Assembly: GCF_001544975.2 (NCBI RefSeq)
Contig: NZ_FCOG02000006.1
Span: 1 to 64,000 of the forward strand
DNA: 64,000 nt
Direction: 5' to 3'
DNA from: Caballeronia arationis
GTDB taxonomy: Bacteria > Pseudomonadota > Gammaproteobacteria > Burkholderiales > Burkholderiaceae
A model generated the notes under the pieces. It saw nothing but the letters and a program-made list of their open reading frames with translations, made no database searches and was not told the DNA's origin. A program made the translations under genes and the position numbers. Below are positions 55,612 through 63,938 of this stretch, piece by piece. Position 1 is the first letter of the stretch. Each line of letters starts with the position of its first letter.

Positions 55612-56406
55612 TTAGCCGCCGTACACGTCGAAGTCGAAGTACTTCTTCTCGATCTTCTTGTACGTGCCGTCCTTGATGATGTCGGCGATCGCCTTGTCGA
55701 TGCTCTTCTTCAGGTCGGTGTCTTCCTTGCGCAGGCCGATGCCGGCGCCGTTGCCGAGCGTCTTCGGATCGTCGATGTTCGCGCCTGCGAAGTCGAAACC
55801 CGCGCCGCGCGGCGTCTTCAGGAAGCCGATTTCGGCCTGCACCGCGTCCTGCAGCGCTGCGTCGAGGCGGCCAGCGATCAGGTCGGCGTAGACCTGGTCC
55901 TGGTTCTGGTACGGCGTGACCGTCACGCCCTTCGCGGCCCAGTAGGTCTTCGCGTAGGTTTCCTGGATCGTGCCCTGCTCGACGCCCACCGTCTTGCCGG
56001 CGAGGCTTTCAGGCGTCGGCTTGATGTTGCTGCCCTTCTTCGCGACGAGGCGCGTCGGGGTGTTGAAGAGCTTGCTGGAGAACGCGATCTGTTCGGCGCG
56101 TTGCGGGGTCATCGACATCGACGAGAGCACGCCGTCGAACTTCTTCGCCTTCAGTGCCGGGATCATGCCGTCGAAGTCGTTCTCGACCCACACGCACTTC
56201 GCCTTCAGGCGGGCGCAGATTTCGTTGCCGAGATCGATGTCGAAGCCGACCAGCTTGCCGTCCGGACCCTTCGATTCGAACGGGGGATAACTTGCGTCGA
56301 CGCCGAAGCGGATCGTCGAATAATCCTTGGCTTGTGCGGCGGTGACGGCGGTAAGCGACGTGACTGCGATGAGGGACATCGTCAGGGCGGCAAGCAGTTT
56401 TTTCAC
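55612..56406 (-). CDS. Amino-acid ABC transporter binding protein, lysine/arginine/ornithine or histidine type
   Basis: 264 residues. The start is a GTG at 56406, with GGAG nine bases upstream, giving VKKLLAALTMSLIAV... as signal peptide (to about VTAAQA). The mature protein has IRFGVDASYPPFESKGPDGK, GFDIDLGNEICARLK, the EQGTIQETYAK lobe and IADIIKDGTYKKIEKKYFDF, all typical of ArgT/HisJ. No permease or ATPase genes follow; a terminator comes instead, so this is an orphan binding protein relying on others. It is 244 bases downstream of the uxuB-like gene. Confidence 0.88.
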   Translation of the reverse strand: MKKLLAALTMSLIAVTSLTAVTAAQAKDYSTIRFGVDASYPPFESKGPDGKLVGFDIDLGNEICARLKAKCVWVENDFDGMIPALKAKKFDGVLSSMSMTPQRAEQIAFSSKLFNTPTRLVAKKGSNIKPTPESLAGKTVGVEQGTIQETYAKTYWAAKGVTVTPYQNQDQVYADLIAGRLDAALQDAVQAEIGFLKTPRGAGFDFAGANIDDPKTLGNGAGIGLRKEDTDLKKSIDKAIADIIKDGTYKKIEKKYFDFDVYGG

Positions 56407-56650
56407 TGTTTTAAACTCCAGAGGGTGGTCGTTACATCCCGGCAGGTCTCGTTTCCGGGTCGGCGGCGCGAGTTGCACCGCACGGTTGCTATTCCGAGGA
56501 TCGTGTCCTGTCAGAATCCGCAGCAGATTAACATCCCAAAATAGTTGCGGAGTTAGTGAAAGCCCCGATGGCGCAGGTTTAGAGGCAATCCTCGAGCGAC
56601 GTTCGCAGCACGCGGCGTTTTGACGCCGGGTTGCGACGCGCCTGCGCTCG

Positions 56651-58126
56651 TCATGCAAGCGCGGCGTAATGTTCGATCGCCGCGCGCGCGCCGCCTTGCA
56701 AGCGGACGATTGCCGCGTGAAGCGGACGCCGGAAATCGTCGCGGCGGGCGAGTTCGGGCGGAAAGACTTCCTTGATCGCGAGCATAGTTTCGACCAGTTG
56801 CTCCGGCTCGTCGGGGACGTTCGCCGTCAGGCGCGCGGCCATAGGATCGCTGATTTCGTAGCGCGTGCCGTCGTCGGCGTGGCCGCGCAGGAACACGAGC
56901 CACGCGGCGACCGCCAACGCGAGGCGTTCGATCGATTGACCCGCGTTCAGGCGCGCTTCGATCGTCGCGAGCAGGCGCGGCGGAATCTTCTGGCTGCCGT
57001 CCATCGCGATCTGCGCCGTGCGGTGCTTGAGCGCCGCGTTGGCATAGCGCGCGAGCAGGGCGTCGCGGTACGCGAGGACATCGAAGGAAGGCGGCACGTC
57101 GAGCGTCGGCGCGATTTCCTGCGTCATCATCGCGTGGATCAGCTTCTTCAACGGCGCATGCGCGATCGCCTCATCGATGGTGGCGAAACCCGCGAGCATC
57201 GAGAGATACGCGAGCGTCGAATGCGTGCCGTTGAGCATGCGCAGCTTGGCGATTTCGAACGGCATCACGTCGTCGACGAGTTGCGCGCCCGCCTTTTCCC
57301 ACGCGGGGCGGCCTGCCGGAAAGCGATCTTCGATCACCCACTGGCGAAACGGTTCGCAAGGACCCGGCGCGGCGTCTTCCATATTCAATGCGTGCGACGC
57401 GGCTTCGCGGTCGGCATCGGTGGTCGAGGGCACGATGCGGTCGACCATCGTCGATGGAAACGCGACTTGCGTGTCGATCCAGTCGGCGAGCGCGGCGTCG
57501 CGGGCCCGCGCGAACGATACGACCGCCTGCTTCAAAGCTGCGCCGTTGTGCGAGAGGTTGTCGCAGGAAAGCACGGTGAACGGCGGCGTGCCCGCCTCGC
57601 GCCTGAGTGCCAGCGCTGCGCTCAGGATGCCCGGAACCGTCGACGGCTCTTGCGGATGCGTCAGATCGTGCGCGATTCCCGGATGATCGCGGTCCACGTC
57701 GCCGGTCTTCGTATCGCGGCAATAGCCCTTCTCGGTGACCGTCAGCGAGACGATGCGCACGTTCTCGTCGGCGAGGAGCGCGAAGAGGCGCGTGCGGTCG
57801 TACGGCATCGCGAGCACTTCCTTCAGCGCGCGAACCACCGTCACGCGCACGCCGTCCGGCCCGCGTTCGATCACGCTATACAAACCGTCCTGCGCCATCA
57901 GCGCGTCGCGCTTGGCGACATCGCCTTGCAGCGTCACGCCGCAGATGCCCCAGTCGCCGCCAGCCGCCAGCATCGCCTCTTCCGTATAGACCGCTTCGTG
58001 CGCGCGATGAAAGTTGCCGATCCCCAGATGCACGATCCCGACGCGCGGTTCACGCCATTCGGGCGAAAGCAGATGCGGCTCGATGGAAGCGAGCGTCTCA
58101 CGGCAAAGCGTTGATTTTGCGTTCAT
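56651..58126 (-). CDS. uxuB: Mannitol-dehydrogenase-family oxidoreductase (D-mannonate oxidoreductase/fructuronate reductase type)
   Basis: 491 residues, polyol-specific long-chain dehydrogenase. IVHLGIGNFHRAHEAVYTEE is the NAD loop, SLTVTEKGY and SCDNLSHNG are typical, and KLRMLNGTHSTLAYL carries the catalytic Lys and His. It should interconvert D-fructuronate and D-mannonate with NADH. The start at 58126 is chosen for family length; its ribosome site is weak. It is divergent from manD with 95 bases between, which supports a shared regulator. D-mannitol or D-arabinitol activity remains possible. Confidence 0.85.
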   Translation of the reverse strand: MNAKSTLCRETLASIEPHLLSPEWREPRVGIVHLGIGNFHRAHEAVYTEEAMLAAGGDWGICGVTLQGDVAKRDALMAQDGLYSVIERGPDGVRVTVVRALKEVLAMPYDRTRLFALLADENVRIVSLTVTEKGYCRDTKTGDVDRDHPGIAHDLTHPQEPSTVPGILSAALALRREAGTPPFTVLSCDNLSHNGAALKQAVVSFARARDAALADWIDTQVAFPSTMVDRIVPSTTDADREAASHALNMEDAAPGPCEPFRQWVIEDRFPAGRPAWEKAGAQLVDDVMPFEIAKLRMLNGTHSTLAYLSMLAGFATIDEAIAHAPLKKLIHAMMTQEIAPTLDVPPSFDVLAYRDALLARYANAALKHRTAQIAMDGSQKIPPRLLATIEARLNAGQSIERLALAVAAWLVFLRGHADDGTRYEISDPMAARLTANVPDEPEQLVETMLAIKEVFPPELARRDDFRRPLHAAIVRLQGGARAAIEHYAALA

Positions 58127-58221
58127 TTGTCTGTCCGAGGGGCGGGAAAACCCGCTGTTGACGATTGAATATACTTGTATGGTAGCATCGGTTCCAACGA
58201 ATGCCACTCAAGGAAATCCCC

Positions 58222-59430
58222 ATGAAAATCGTCCGCGCCGATGTGATCGTCACCTGTCCCGGCCGCAACTTCGTCACACTCAAAGTGGTGACGGACGAGG
58301 GCGTCTACGGTATCGGCGACGCCACGCTCAACGGCCGCGAACTCGCGGTCGCTTCGTACCTGAAGGATCACGTGTGTCCGCTGTTGATCGGGCGCGATCC
58401 GGGACGCATCGAGGACATCTGGCAGTTTCTCTACAAGGGCGCGTACTGGCGCCGCGGCCCGGTGACGATGACCGCCATCGCCGCCGTTGACATGGCGCTC
58501 TGGGACATTCTCGGCAAGGTGGCGAACCTGCCGCTGTACCGGCTGCTCGGCGGGGCGTCGCGCGAAGGCGTGATGGTCTACGGACACGCGACGGGCCGCG
58601 ACATCCCCGAAGCGCTCGACCGCTACGAAGAGCACCTCGAACAAGGCTACAAGGCGATCCGCATCCAGTGCGGCGTGCCGAACATGCGCTCGGTGTACGG
58701 CGTCTCGAAGGGCAGCGGCATGTACGAGCCGGCGACGAAAGGCGCGGTGGAAGAGCAGAGCTGGTCGTCGGAGAAGTATCTCGACTTCGTGCCGAAGCTC
58801 TTCGAAGCCGTGCGTGACAAATTCGGTTTCGATTCGCATCTGCTGCACGACGTTCACCACCGCCTGACGCCGATCGAAGCGGCGCGGCTCGGCAAATCGG
58901 TCGAGCCGTATCGCCTCTTCTGGATGGAAGACCCGACGCCCGCCGAAAATCAGGCCGGCTTCCGCCTGATCCGCGAGCACACAGTGACGCCGATCGCAGT
59001 CGGCGAAGTGTTCAACAGCATATGGGACTGCAAGCAGCTGATCGAAGAGCAGTTGATCGACTACATCCGCGCGACGCTCACGCATGCGGGCGGCATCACG
59101 CACCTGAAACGCATCGCGGATTTCGCTTCGCTCTATCAGGTGCGCACGGGGTGTCACGGGCCTTCGGACCTGTCGCCGGTGTGCATGGGCGCGGCGCTGC
59201 ACTTCGACCTGTGGGTGCCGAACTTCGGCGTGCAGGAATACATGGGCTTTCCGAAAGAAGCGCTCGACGTCTTCCCGCATGCGTGGACGTTCGATCGCGG
59301 CATGATGCATCCGGGCGAGGCGCCGGGCCATGGCGTCGATATCGACGAGGAAGCCGCCGCGCGCTATCCGTACGACCCGGCGTATCTGCCGGTCGCGCGG
59401 CTGGAAGACGGCACGCTGTGGAACTGGTAA
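58222..59430 (+). CDS. manD: Enolase-superfamily D-mannonate dehydratase (ManD/RspA type)
   Basis: 402 residues. It shows the ManD hallmarks [57 protein letters not shown] and [20 protein letters not shown]; Mg-binding Glu/Asp residues are kept. It should dehydrate D-mannonate to 2-keto-3-deoxy-D-gluconate. The ATG at 58222 has AAGGAAA upstream. Followed after 31 bases by an idnD-like dehydrogenase, the same order as rspA-rspB in E. coli. First gene of a four-gene operon. Confidence 0.92.
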   Translation: MKIVRADVIVTCPGRNFVTLKVVTDEGVYGIGDATLNGRELAVASYLKDHVCPLLIGRDPGRIEDIWQFLYKGAYWRRGPVTMTAIAAVDMALWDILGKVANLPLYRLLGGASREGVMVYGHATGRDIPEALDRYEEHLEQGYKAIRIQCGVPNMRSVYGVSKGSGMYEPATKGAVEEQSWSSEKYLDFVPKLFEAVRDKFGFDSHLLHDVHHRLTPIEAARLGKSVEPYRLFWMEDPTPAENQAGFRLIREHTVTPIAVGEVFNSIWDCKQLIEEQLIDYIRATLTHAGGITHLKRIADFASLYQVRTGCHGPSDLSPVCMGAALHFDLWVPNFGVQEYMGFPKEALDVFPHAWTFDRGMMHPGEAPGHGVDIDEEAAARYPYDPAYLPVARLEDGTLWNW

Positions 59431-59461
59431 GCCCAACGCATATAAGGAAAGGAGCATCACG

Positions 59462-60499
59462 ATGTTTGCAGCCGTACTTCACGAACCCAAAAAACTCCTC
59501 ATCGACGAACTCGATGCGCCTCAACCGCAGCCGGGCCAGGTGCAGATTCGCGTACGCGCGGGCGGCATCTGCGGGTCGGACCTGTCGTACTACTTCAAGG
59601 GCAAGAGCGGTGACTTCGCCGTGCGCGAGCCGTTCGTGCTCGGTCACGAGGTCGCGGGCGAAGTCGCCGCGCTCGGCGAAGGCGTAAGCGGTCTTGCAGT
59701 CGGACAGCGCGTCGCGGTGAATCCGGGGCTCAACTGCGGCGTGTGCCGTTATTGCGTCAAAGGCATGCCGAACCACTGCCTGAACATGCGCTTCATGGGC
59801 AGCGCGTCGACGTTTCCGCACATGCAGGGCATGTTCCGCCAGTACATCGCAGTGAGCGCGCACCAGTGCGTACCGGTGCCGGACGGCCTCGACTTCGCGC
59901 AGGCATCGATGGCCGAGCCGCTCGCCGTCGCCTTGCACGCGTTGCGGCAGGCCGGCACGCTCGTCGGCGCGAAGGTGCTGCTGGTCGGCTGCGGTCCGAT
60001 CGGCTGCATCTTGCTGGCCGTTGCGAAGCGGGCGGGCGCGCATCGCATCGTCGCGCTCGATCTCGCGGAGAAGGCGCTGCAAATGGCGACGACGCTAGGC
60101 GCCGACGAAACCGTGCTCGCTAACGACCAGGCGCGCATCGAACAGTGGGCGCAGCAGCGCGGGACGTTCGATGTCGTGCTCGAAGCGTCAGGAAGCCCCG
60201 CAGGGCTTGACACTGCATTGCGCGCCGCACGCGCGGGCGGCACGGTGATTCAGGTCGGCAACCTGCCGGCGGGGCAGTCGCCGGTGGCGGCGAATCTCGT
60301 GATGTCGAAGGAGCTGTGTTATCGCGGCTCGTTCCGTTTCACCGACGAATACGCGGTCGCCGCCGAGGAACTCGGTGCGCACAAGATCGACCTGCGTCCG
60401 CTGATGACGCACGCGTTCCCGCTCGAAGAAGCGAATCGCGCATTCGAAGTCGCACACGACCGCACGCAGTCGATGAAAGTCCATCTGCATTTCGATTAA
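59462..60499 (+). CDS. Zinc-dependent L-idonate/L-gulonate 5-dehydrogenase-like alcohol dehydrogenase
   Basis: 345 residues of the medium-chain dehydrogenase family. Catalytic zinc: Cys37 in GGICGSDL, then GHEVAGEV; structural zinc: four Cys in CGVCRYCVKGMPNHC. The NAD(P) loop is LVGCGPIGCILLAVAKRAGA. Closest to IdnD and RspB. With manD and uxuB it would oxidise L-gulonate (or L-idonate) at C5. AGGAG precedes the ATG. Between manD and the MFS gene. Confidence 0.88.
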   Translation: MFAAVLHEPKKLLIDELDAPQPQPGQVQIRVRAGGICGSDLSYYFKGKSGDFAVREPFVLGHEVAGEVAALGEGVSGLAVGQRVAVNPGLNCGVCRYCVKGMPNHCLNMRFMGSASTFPHMQGMFRQYIAVSAHQCVPVPDGLDFAQASMAEPLAVALHALRQAGTLVGAKVLLVGCGPIGCILLAVAKRAGAHRIVALDLAEKALQMATTLGADETVLANDQARIEQWAQQRGTFDVVLEASGSPAGLDTALRAARAGGTVIQVGNLPAGQSPVAANLVMSKELCYRGSFRFTDEYAVAAEELGAHKIDLRPLMTHAFPLEEANRAFEVAHDRTQSMKVHLHFD

Positions 60500-60549
60500 C
60501 TATCTTGCACGAACCGCCCGGAAAGAGGCGGCGCAACCGGAGACTCACC

Positions 60550-61848
60550 ATGATCAAGAGCCAGCGATGGTTCGTCGTCGGCCTGCTGTTTTTGGCGGGC
60601 ATCATCAATTACCTCGACCGCGCCGCGCTTTCGATTGCCGCGCCGCTCATCCAGAAAGACCTGAACTTTTCGCATGCGCAGATGGGCATCGTGTTCAGCA
60701 GCTTCTTTGTCGGCTACGCGCTGTTCAACTTCATCGGCGGCGTGGCGTCGGACAAATATGGCGCGAAGAAAGTGTTCGGCGGCGCAATGGGCATCTGGTC
60801 GATCTTCTGCGGCGCGACTGCGCTCGCCGGCGGCCTCGTCTCGCTGATCGTGCTGCGCGTGCTGTTCGGCATGGGCGAAGGGCCGTTCAGTTCGTCGAAC
60901 AGCAAGATGGTGAACAACTGGTTCCCGCGCCGCGAGGTGGCGAGCGCGATCGGCGTCATCAGTTCGGGTACGCCGCTCGGCGGGGCGCTCGCGGGGCCGG
61001 TCGTCGGCTATATGGCGATCCAGTTCGGCTGGCGCTGGGCGTTCGTCGTCATCATGCTGTTCGGGCTCGCGTGGCTCGTGCTGTGGACGCTCACGACCAC
61101 CGAACACCCGCAGCAGAACAAGCGCGTGAAGGCCGCGGAACTCGACCTGATTGTCGAAGGACAGCAGCAGGCTTCGTCGATGGAACACGCGCCCGCTGGT
61201 CAGAAAGCGGGTCTCGGCTTCTACCTGAAGCAGCCGATCATCCTCGCCACGGCATTCGCGTTCTTCGCGTACAACTACGTGCTGTTCTTCTTCCTGTCGT
61301 GGTTCCCGACCTACCTGATCGAGGCGCACCACATGTCGTTGCGCGACATGAGCATCGCGACGGTCATTCCGTGGGTGCTCGGCAGCATCGGGCTGGCTGC
61401 GGGCGGCTTCATCACCGACTTGATCCTGCGTCTCACCGGCAAGCCGCTGCTCTCGCGACGCATCGTGCTCTCCGTGTGCCTCGGCGCGGCGGCGGTGTGC
61501 GTCGGCTTTGCGGGGCGTGTTGCGAGCATGCAGGGCGCGGTCGCGCTGATGTCGGTGTCGATCTTCTTCCTGTATGTGACTGGCTCCGTCTACTGGGCCG
61601 TGATCCAGGACACGGTGCGGCGCGAGAACGTCGGCGGCGTCGGCGGCTTCGTGCACCTGCTCGCGAACCTCGCGGGCATCATCGGACCGGCGGTGACGGG
61701 CTTCATCGTGCAGGCGACGAACGGTCACTACGGCAGCGCGTTCGTGCTGGCGGGAGCGATCGCGGTGCTCGGTGCGTTGTGTGCTCTGGTGTTCATTCGC
61801 GAGCCGCGCACGCTGAAAACCGCAGCAGGGCGCGTGATAGTATCGTGA
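60550..61848 (+). CDS. MFS sugar-acid transporter (anion:cation symporter family)
   Basis: 432 residues with twelve membrane helices. NYLDRAALSIAAPLI in helix 1 and GGVASDKYGAKKVFGG between helices 2 and 3 are typical of the hexuronate/galactonate symporters. It should import the sugar acid used by the neighbouring enzymes. GGAG lies seven bases before the ATG; 51 bases after the dehydrogenase and 24 before the GntR gene. Confidence 0.9.
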   Translation: MIKSQRWFVVGLLFLAGIINYLDRAALSIAAPLIQKDLNFSHAQMGIVFSSFFVGYALFNFIGGVASDKYGAKKVFGGAMGIWSIFCGATALAGGLVSLIVLRVLFGMGEGPFSSSNSKMVNNWFPRREVASAIGVISSGTPLGGALAGPVVGYMAIQFGWRWAFVVIMLFGLAWLVLWTLTTTEHPQQNKRVKAAELDLIVEGQQQASSMEHAPAGQKAGLGFYLKQPIILATAFAFFAYNYVLFFFLSWFPTYLIEAHHMSLRDMSIATVIPWVLGSIGLAAGGFITDLILRLTGKPLLSRRIVLSVCLGAAAVCVGFAGRVASMQGAVALMSVSIFFLYVTGSVYWAVIQDTVRRENVGGVGGFVHLLANLAGIIGPAVTGFIVQATNGHYGSAFVLAGAIAVLGALCALVFIREPRTLKTAAGRVIVS

Positions 61849-61872
61849 AGACAGCGTATTGAAAGACTGCCC

Positions 61873-62709
61873 ATGACAAGCATTTCCGCAACCACTCCGC
61901 TCGACAGTGTGGACCCGCCCGACACCGCCGCCCCGATGAAGCGCGGACGCGCTCGCCGCGCGCTCGCGTCGCAACCGAAGACGCCGCTTCCCGATCTCAC
62001 GGAGAAAGTGTCGTTCGATTCGCACGAGCCTATCGGCAAGCAGATTTTCCGCGCATTGCGCCAGGCGATTTTCGCGGGCGAGATGGCGCCGGGCACGCCG
62101 CTTTCGGAAAAGGAAGTGTCGGAGATGTTCAACGTCTCGCGGCAGCCGGTGCGCGAGGCGTTCATCAAGCTGGTCGAGGCGGGGGTGCTGCAGGTGCTGC
62201 CGCAGCGCGGCACTTTCGTGAAGAAGATCTCGCCGCGTCAGGTGCGAGAAGGGCGCTTCATCCGCGAGGCGATCGAGACAGCGGTGGCGCGCAAGGCCGC
62301 CGCCGCGATCACGGAAGCGCAGCTCGACGAACTCGCCGCGAACCTGCGCGAGCAGAAGGCGGCGGCGAAGGCAAACGACATCGCGGCGTTCCTCGCGCTC
62401 GACGAGCAGTTTCACTTCCTGATCGCGCAGTCGATCGATTGCGTGGCGGCCTGGAACACGATTCAGGACATCAAGGCACAAATGGATCGCGTGCGTTATC
62501 TGAGCCTTCCCGATGTTTCGCCGCTCGACCTGCTGATCCGGCAGCATGCGCGGATCGTCAGCGCGCTGAAGGCGCACGATCCGTCGCTCGCCGAAGAGGC
62601 GATGCGCGCGCATCTGCGCGAGATCCTGATCTCCCTGCATCCGATCGCCGAGCGCAATCCCGACTGGTTCGAAGCCGACGAACCGGAGCGCGTGCCGCTC
62701 GCCACCTGA
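61873..62709 (+). CDS. GntR-family (FCD-domain) transcriptional regulator
   Basis: 278 residues. After a basic tail of about 45 residues, the winged helix (KQIFRALRQAIFAGEMAPGT, LSEKEVSEMFNVSRQPVREAF) is followed by the all-helical FCD effector domain with likely metal ligands (ALDEQFHF, RQHARIVSAL). It probably represses the sugar-acid genes until the ligand binds. Last gene of the manD operon; the ribosome site is poor. Ends at a strong terminator. Confidence 0.9.
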   Translation: MTSISATTPLDSVDPPDTAAPMKRGRARRALASQPKTPLPDLTEKVSFDSHEPIGKQIFRALRQAIFAGEMAPGTPLSEKEVSEMFNVSRQPVREAFIKLVEAGVLQVLPQRGTFVKKISPRQVREGRFIREAIETAVARKAAAAITEAQLDELAANLREQKAAAKANDIAAFLALDEQFHFLIAQSIDCVAAWNTIQDIKAQMDRVRYLSLPDVSPLDLLIRQHARIVSALKAHDPSLAEEAMRAHLREILISLHPIAERNPDWFEADEPERVPLAT

Positions 62710-62737
62710 ACGCTCATCCACATTGAGCTTTGCCTCA

Positions 62738-62768
62738 CGCCTTGCGGCTCGCGCCGCAAGGCGTTTTT
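62738..62768 (+). terminator. Intrinsic terminator after the GntR gene
   Basis: CGCCTTGCGGC (62738-62748) pairs perfectly with GCCGCAAGGCG (62753-62763), loop TCGC, then five T. It ends the manD operon. Confidence 0.88.
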
Positions 62769-62892
62769 GCTTTGCGTAGGCCATTCGGCCGAATTGTTCC
62801 GCTTCTGCTGCCGGGAGATGCTCGAACTGGCGCCGTGACTTGGCATTCCTGATGTTTTTCGTGGCGCGCTCAGGAGTCGCCAGAAAAGCGGC

Positions 62893-62921
62893 TTGCATTT
62901 CAATACCAGTTCGAGTATAAA
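62893..62921 (+). promoter_or_regulatory. Promoter and candidate operator of the toxin-antitoxin pair
   Basis: TTGCAT (62893-62898), a 17-base spacer and TATAAA (62916-62921) make a near-consensus sigma-70 promoter. The inverted repeat ATAC/GTAT (62903-62906 and 62915-62918) lies across the spacer and -10 box, where the antitoxin could bind. The toxin ATG is only three bases after the -10 box, so its transcript would be leaderless or the true start lies further on. Confidence 0.6.
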
Positions 62922-62924
62922 TAC

Positions 62925-63302
62925 ATGCAGTCAGATGAAAGGCCGCTCATCTGGGTCGGCAGCAGCAAAAAGGATTTGTGCGCGCTTCCTGTGGAAGTGC
63001 GGCAGTTTTTCGGTCACGCGCTCGACGTCGCCCAGCGGGGCGGGCGTCACCAGTCGGCAAAGACAATGCGCGGCTTCAGCGGCGCGGGCGTGCTGGAACT
63101 TGTGGAAGACGATGCTGGCGGAACGTATCGCGCGGTTTATACCGTGCGTTATCGCGAGGCCGTGTTCGTGCTGCATTGTTTCCAGAAGAAGAGCAAGTGC
63201 GGCATTGCCACGCCTGTCGAAGAGATGGACATCGTCCGTGCGCGGCTGAAACTGGCGGAACACCTGGCGAAGGAGCTAAGAAGTGGGAAAACGTATTATT
63301 GA
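62925..63302 (+). CDS. higB: HigB-like toxin of the RelE/ParE superfamily (phage Gp49-like)
   Basis: 125 residues. LIWVGSSKKDLCALPVEVRQ at the N-terminus, RAVYTVRYREAVFVLHCFQKKSK with the basic cleft and the terminal helices (DIVRARLKLAEHLAKEL) match the Gp49/HigB group, whose members cut mRNA on the ribosome. Toxin precedes antitoxin, as is typical of higBA. The ATG at 62925 is so near the -10 box that a later start is possible. The genes overlap by 20 bases. Confidence 0.85.
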   Translation: MQSDERPLIWVGSSKKDLCALPVEVRQFFGHALDVAQRGGRHQSAKTMRGFSGAGVLELVEDDAGGTYRAVYTVRYREAVFVLHCFQKKSKCGIATPVEEMDIVRARLKLAEHLAKELRSGKTYY

Positions 63303-63618
63303 AGGCGTCGAGTTCGAAGTCGGGTCGGGCAACGTGTTTGCCGACCTCGGATTGCCCGACGCGGAAAAACTCAAGATCAAGTCCGGGCTCGTGTTCGAGA
63401 TCGCCAAGGCGATCCGGCGTCTCGAACTCACCCAGGAACAGGCTGCGCGCCGCATGGGTATCGCGCAGCCGAAGGTGTCGGGCCTGCTGCGCGGCGATTT
63501 CGCCAATTTCTCCGAGCGCAAGCTGATGGATTGCCTCACGCGTCTTGGCTACGACATCGAGATCTCGGTCAAACCGGCCGCCGCCGAAACCGGTCACCTC
63601 GTGCTTGCGGTGGCCTGA
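63283..63618 (+). CDS. higA: HigA-like XRE antitoxin
   Basis: 111 residues starting at a GTG. The Cro/CI helix-turn-helix is at about 45-95 (LTQEQAARRMGIAQPKVSGLLRGDF); the N-terminus carries DVFADLG-like sequence (NVFADLGLPDAEKL) seen in this antitoxin group. It should bind the toxin and repress the shared promoter. It starts inside the toxin gene. Confidence 0.87.
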   Translation: MGKRIIEGVEFEVGSGNVFADLGLPDAEKLKIKSGLVFEIAKAIRRLELTQEQAARRMGIAQPKVSGLLRGDFANFSERKLMDCLTRLGYDIEISVKPAAAETGHLVLAVA

Positions 63619-63642
63619 GCGCGGCGCGGCGGGTCATCGGGT

Positions 63643-63870
63643 TCAGGGATGGCCGTAGAGCGCCTTGTCCGATTGCGAGGTGTGGTGGTGATGCTGGCTC
63701 GAGTGCTTCTTCCCGGCGTGTGCGCTTTGAGCCTTCGTATGAGCGCCTGAATGTGCGGCCGCCATCGACGATTGGCCTTCCGCGAAGCGATACGTTTCGG
63801 CCTGCGCGAGCGTCGAGAACGACACCAGCGCATAGCATGCCGGGACGATCAGCCATTTACTCAATTGCAT
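63643..63870 (-). CDS. Small exported His-rich protein
   Basis: 75 residues. The start at 63870 has AGGAG upstream and gives a signal peptide (WLIVPACYALVSFSTLAQA). The mature 52 residues are polar, with a His/Ser/Lys-rich end (KKHSSQHHHHTSQSDKALYG). It could bind metal in the periplasm, but the function is unknown. It is next to the tail of a transporter gene on the same strand. Confidence 0.68.
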   Translation of the reverse strand: MQLSKWLIVPACYALVSFSTLAQAETYRFAEGQSSMAAAHSGAHTKAQSAHAGKKHSSQHHHHTSQSDKALYGHP

Positions 63871-63938
63871 GAAGCTTTCTCCTGAATTCGGGAGCGCAAG
63901 CATACACCGGCGCGCCGAAGGAGAGTCGCACGCTGGCG

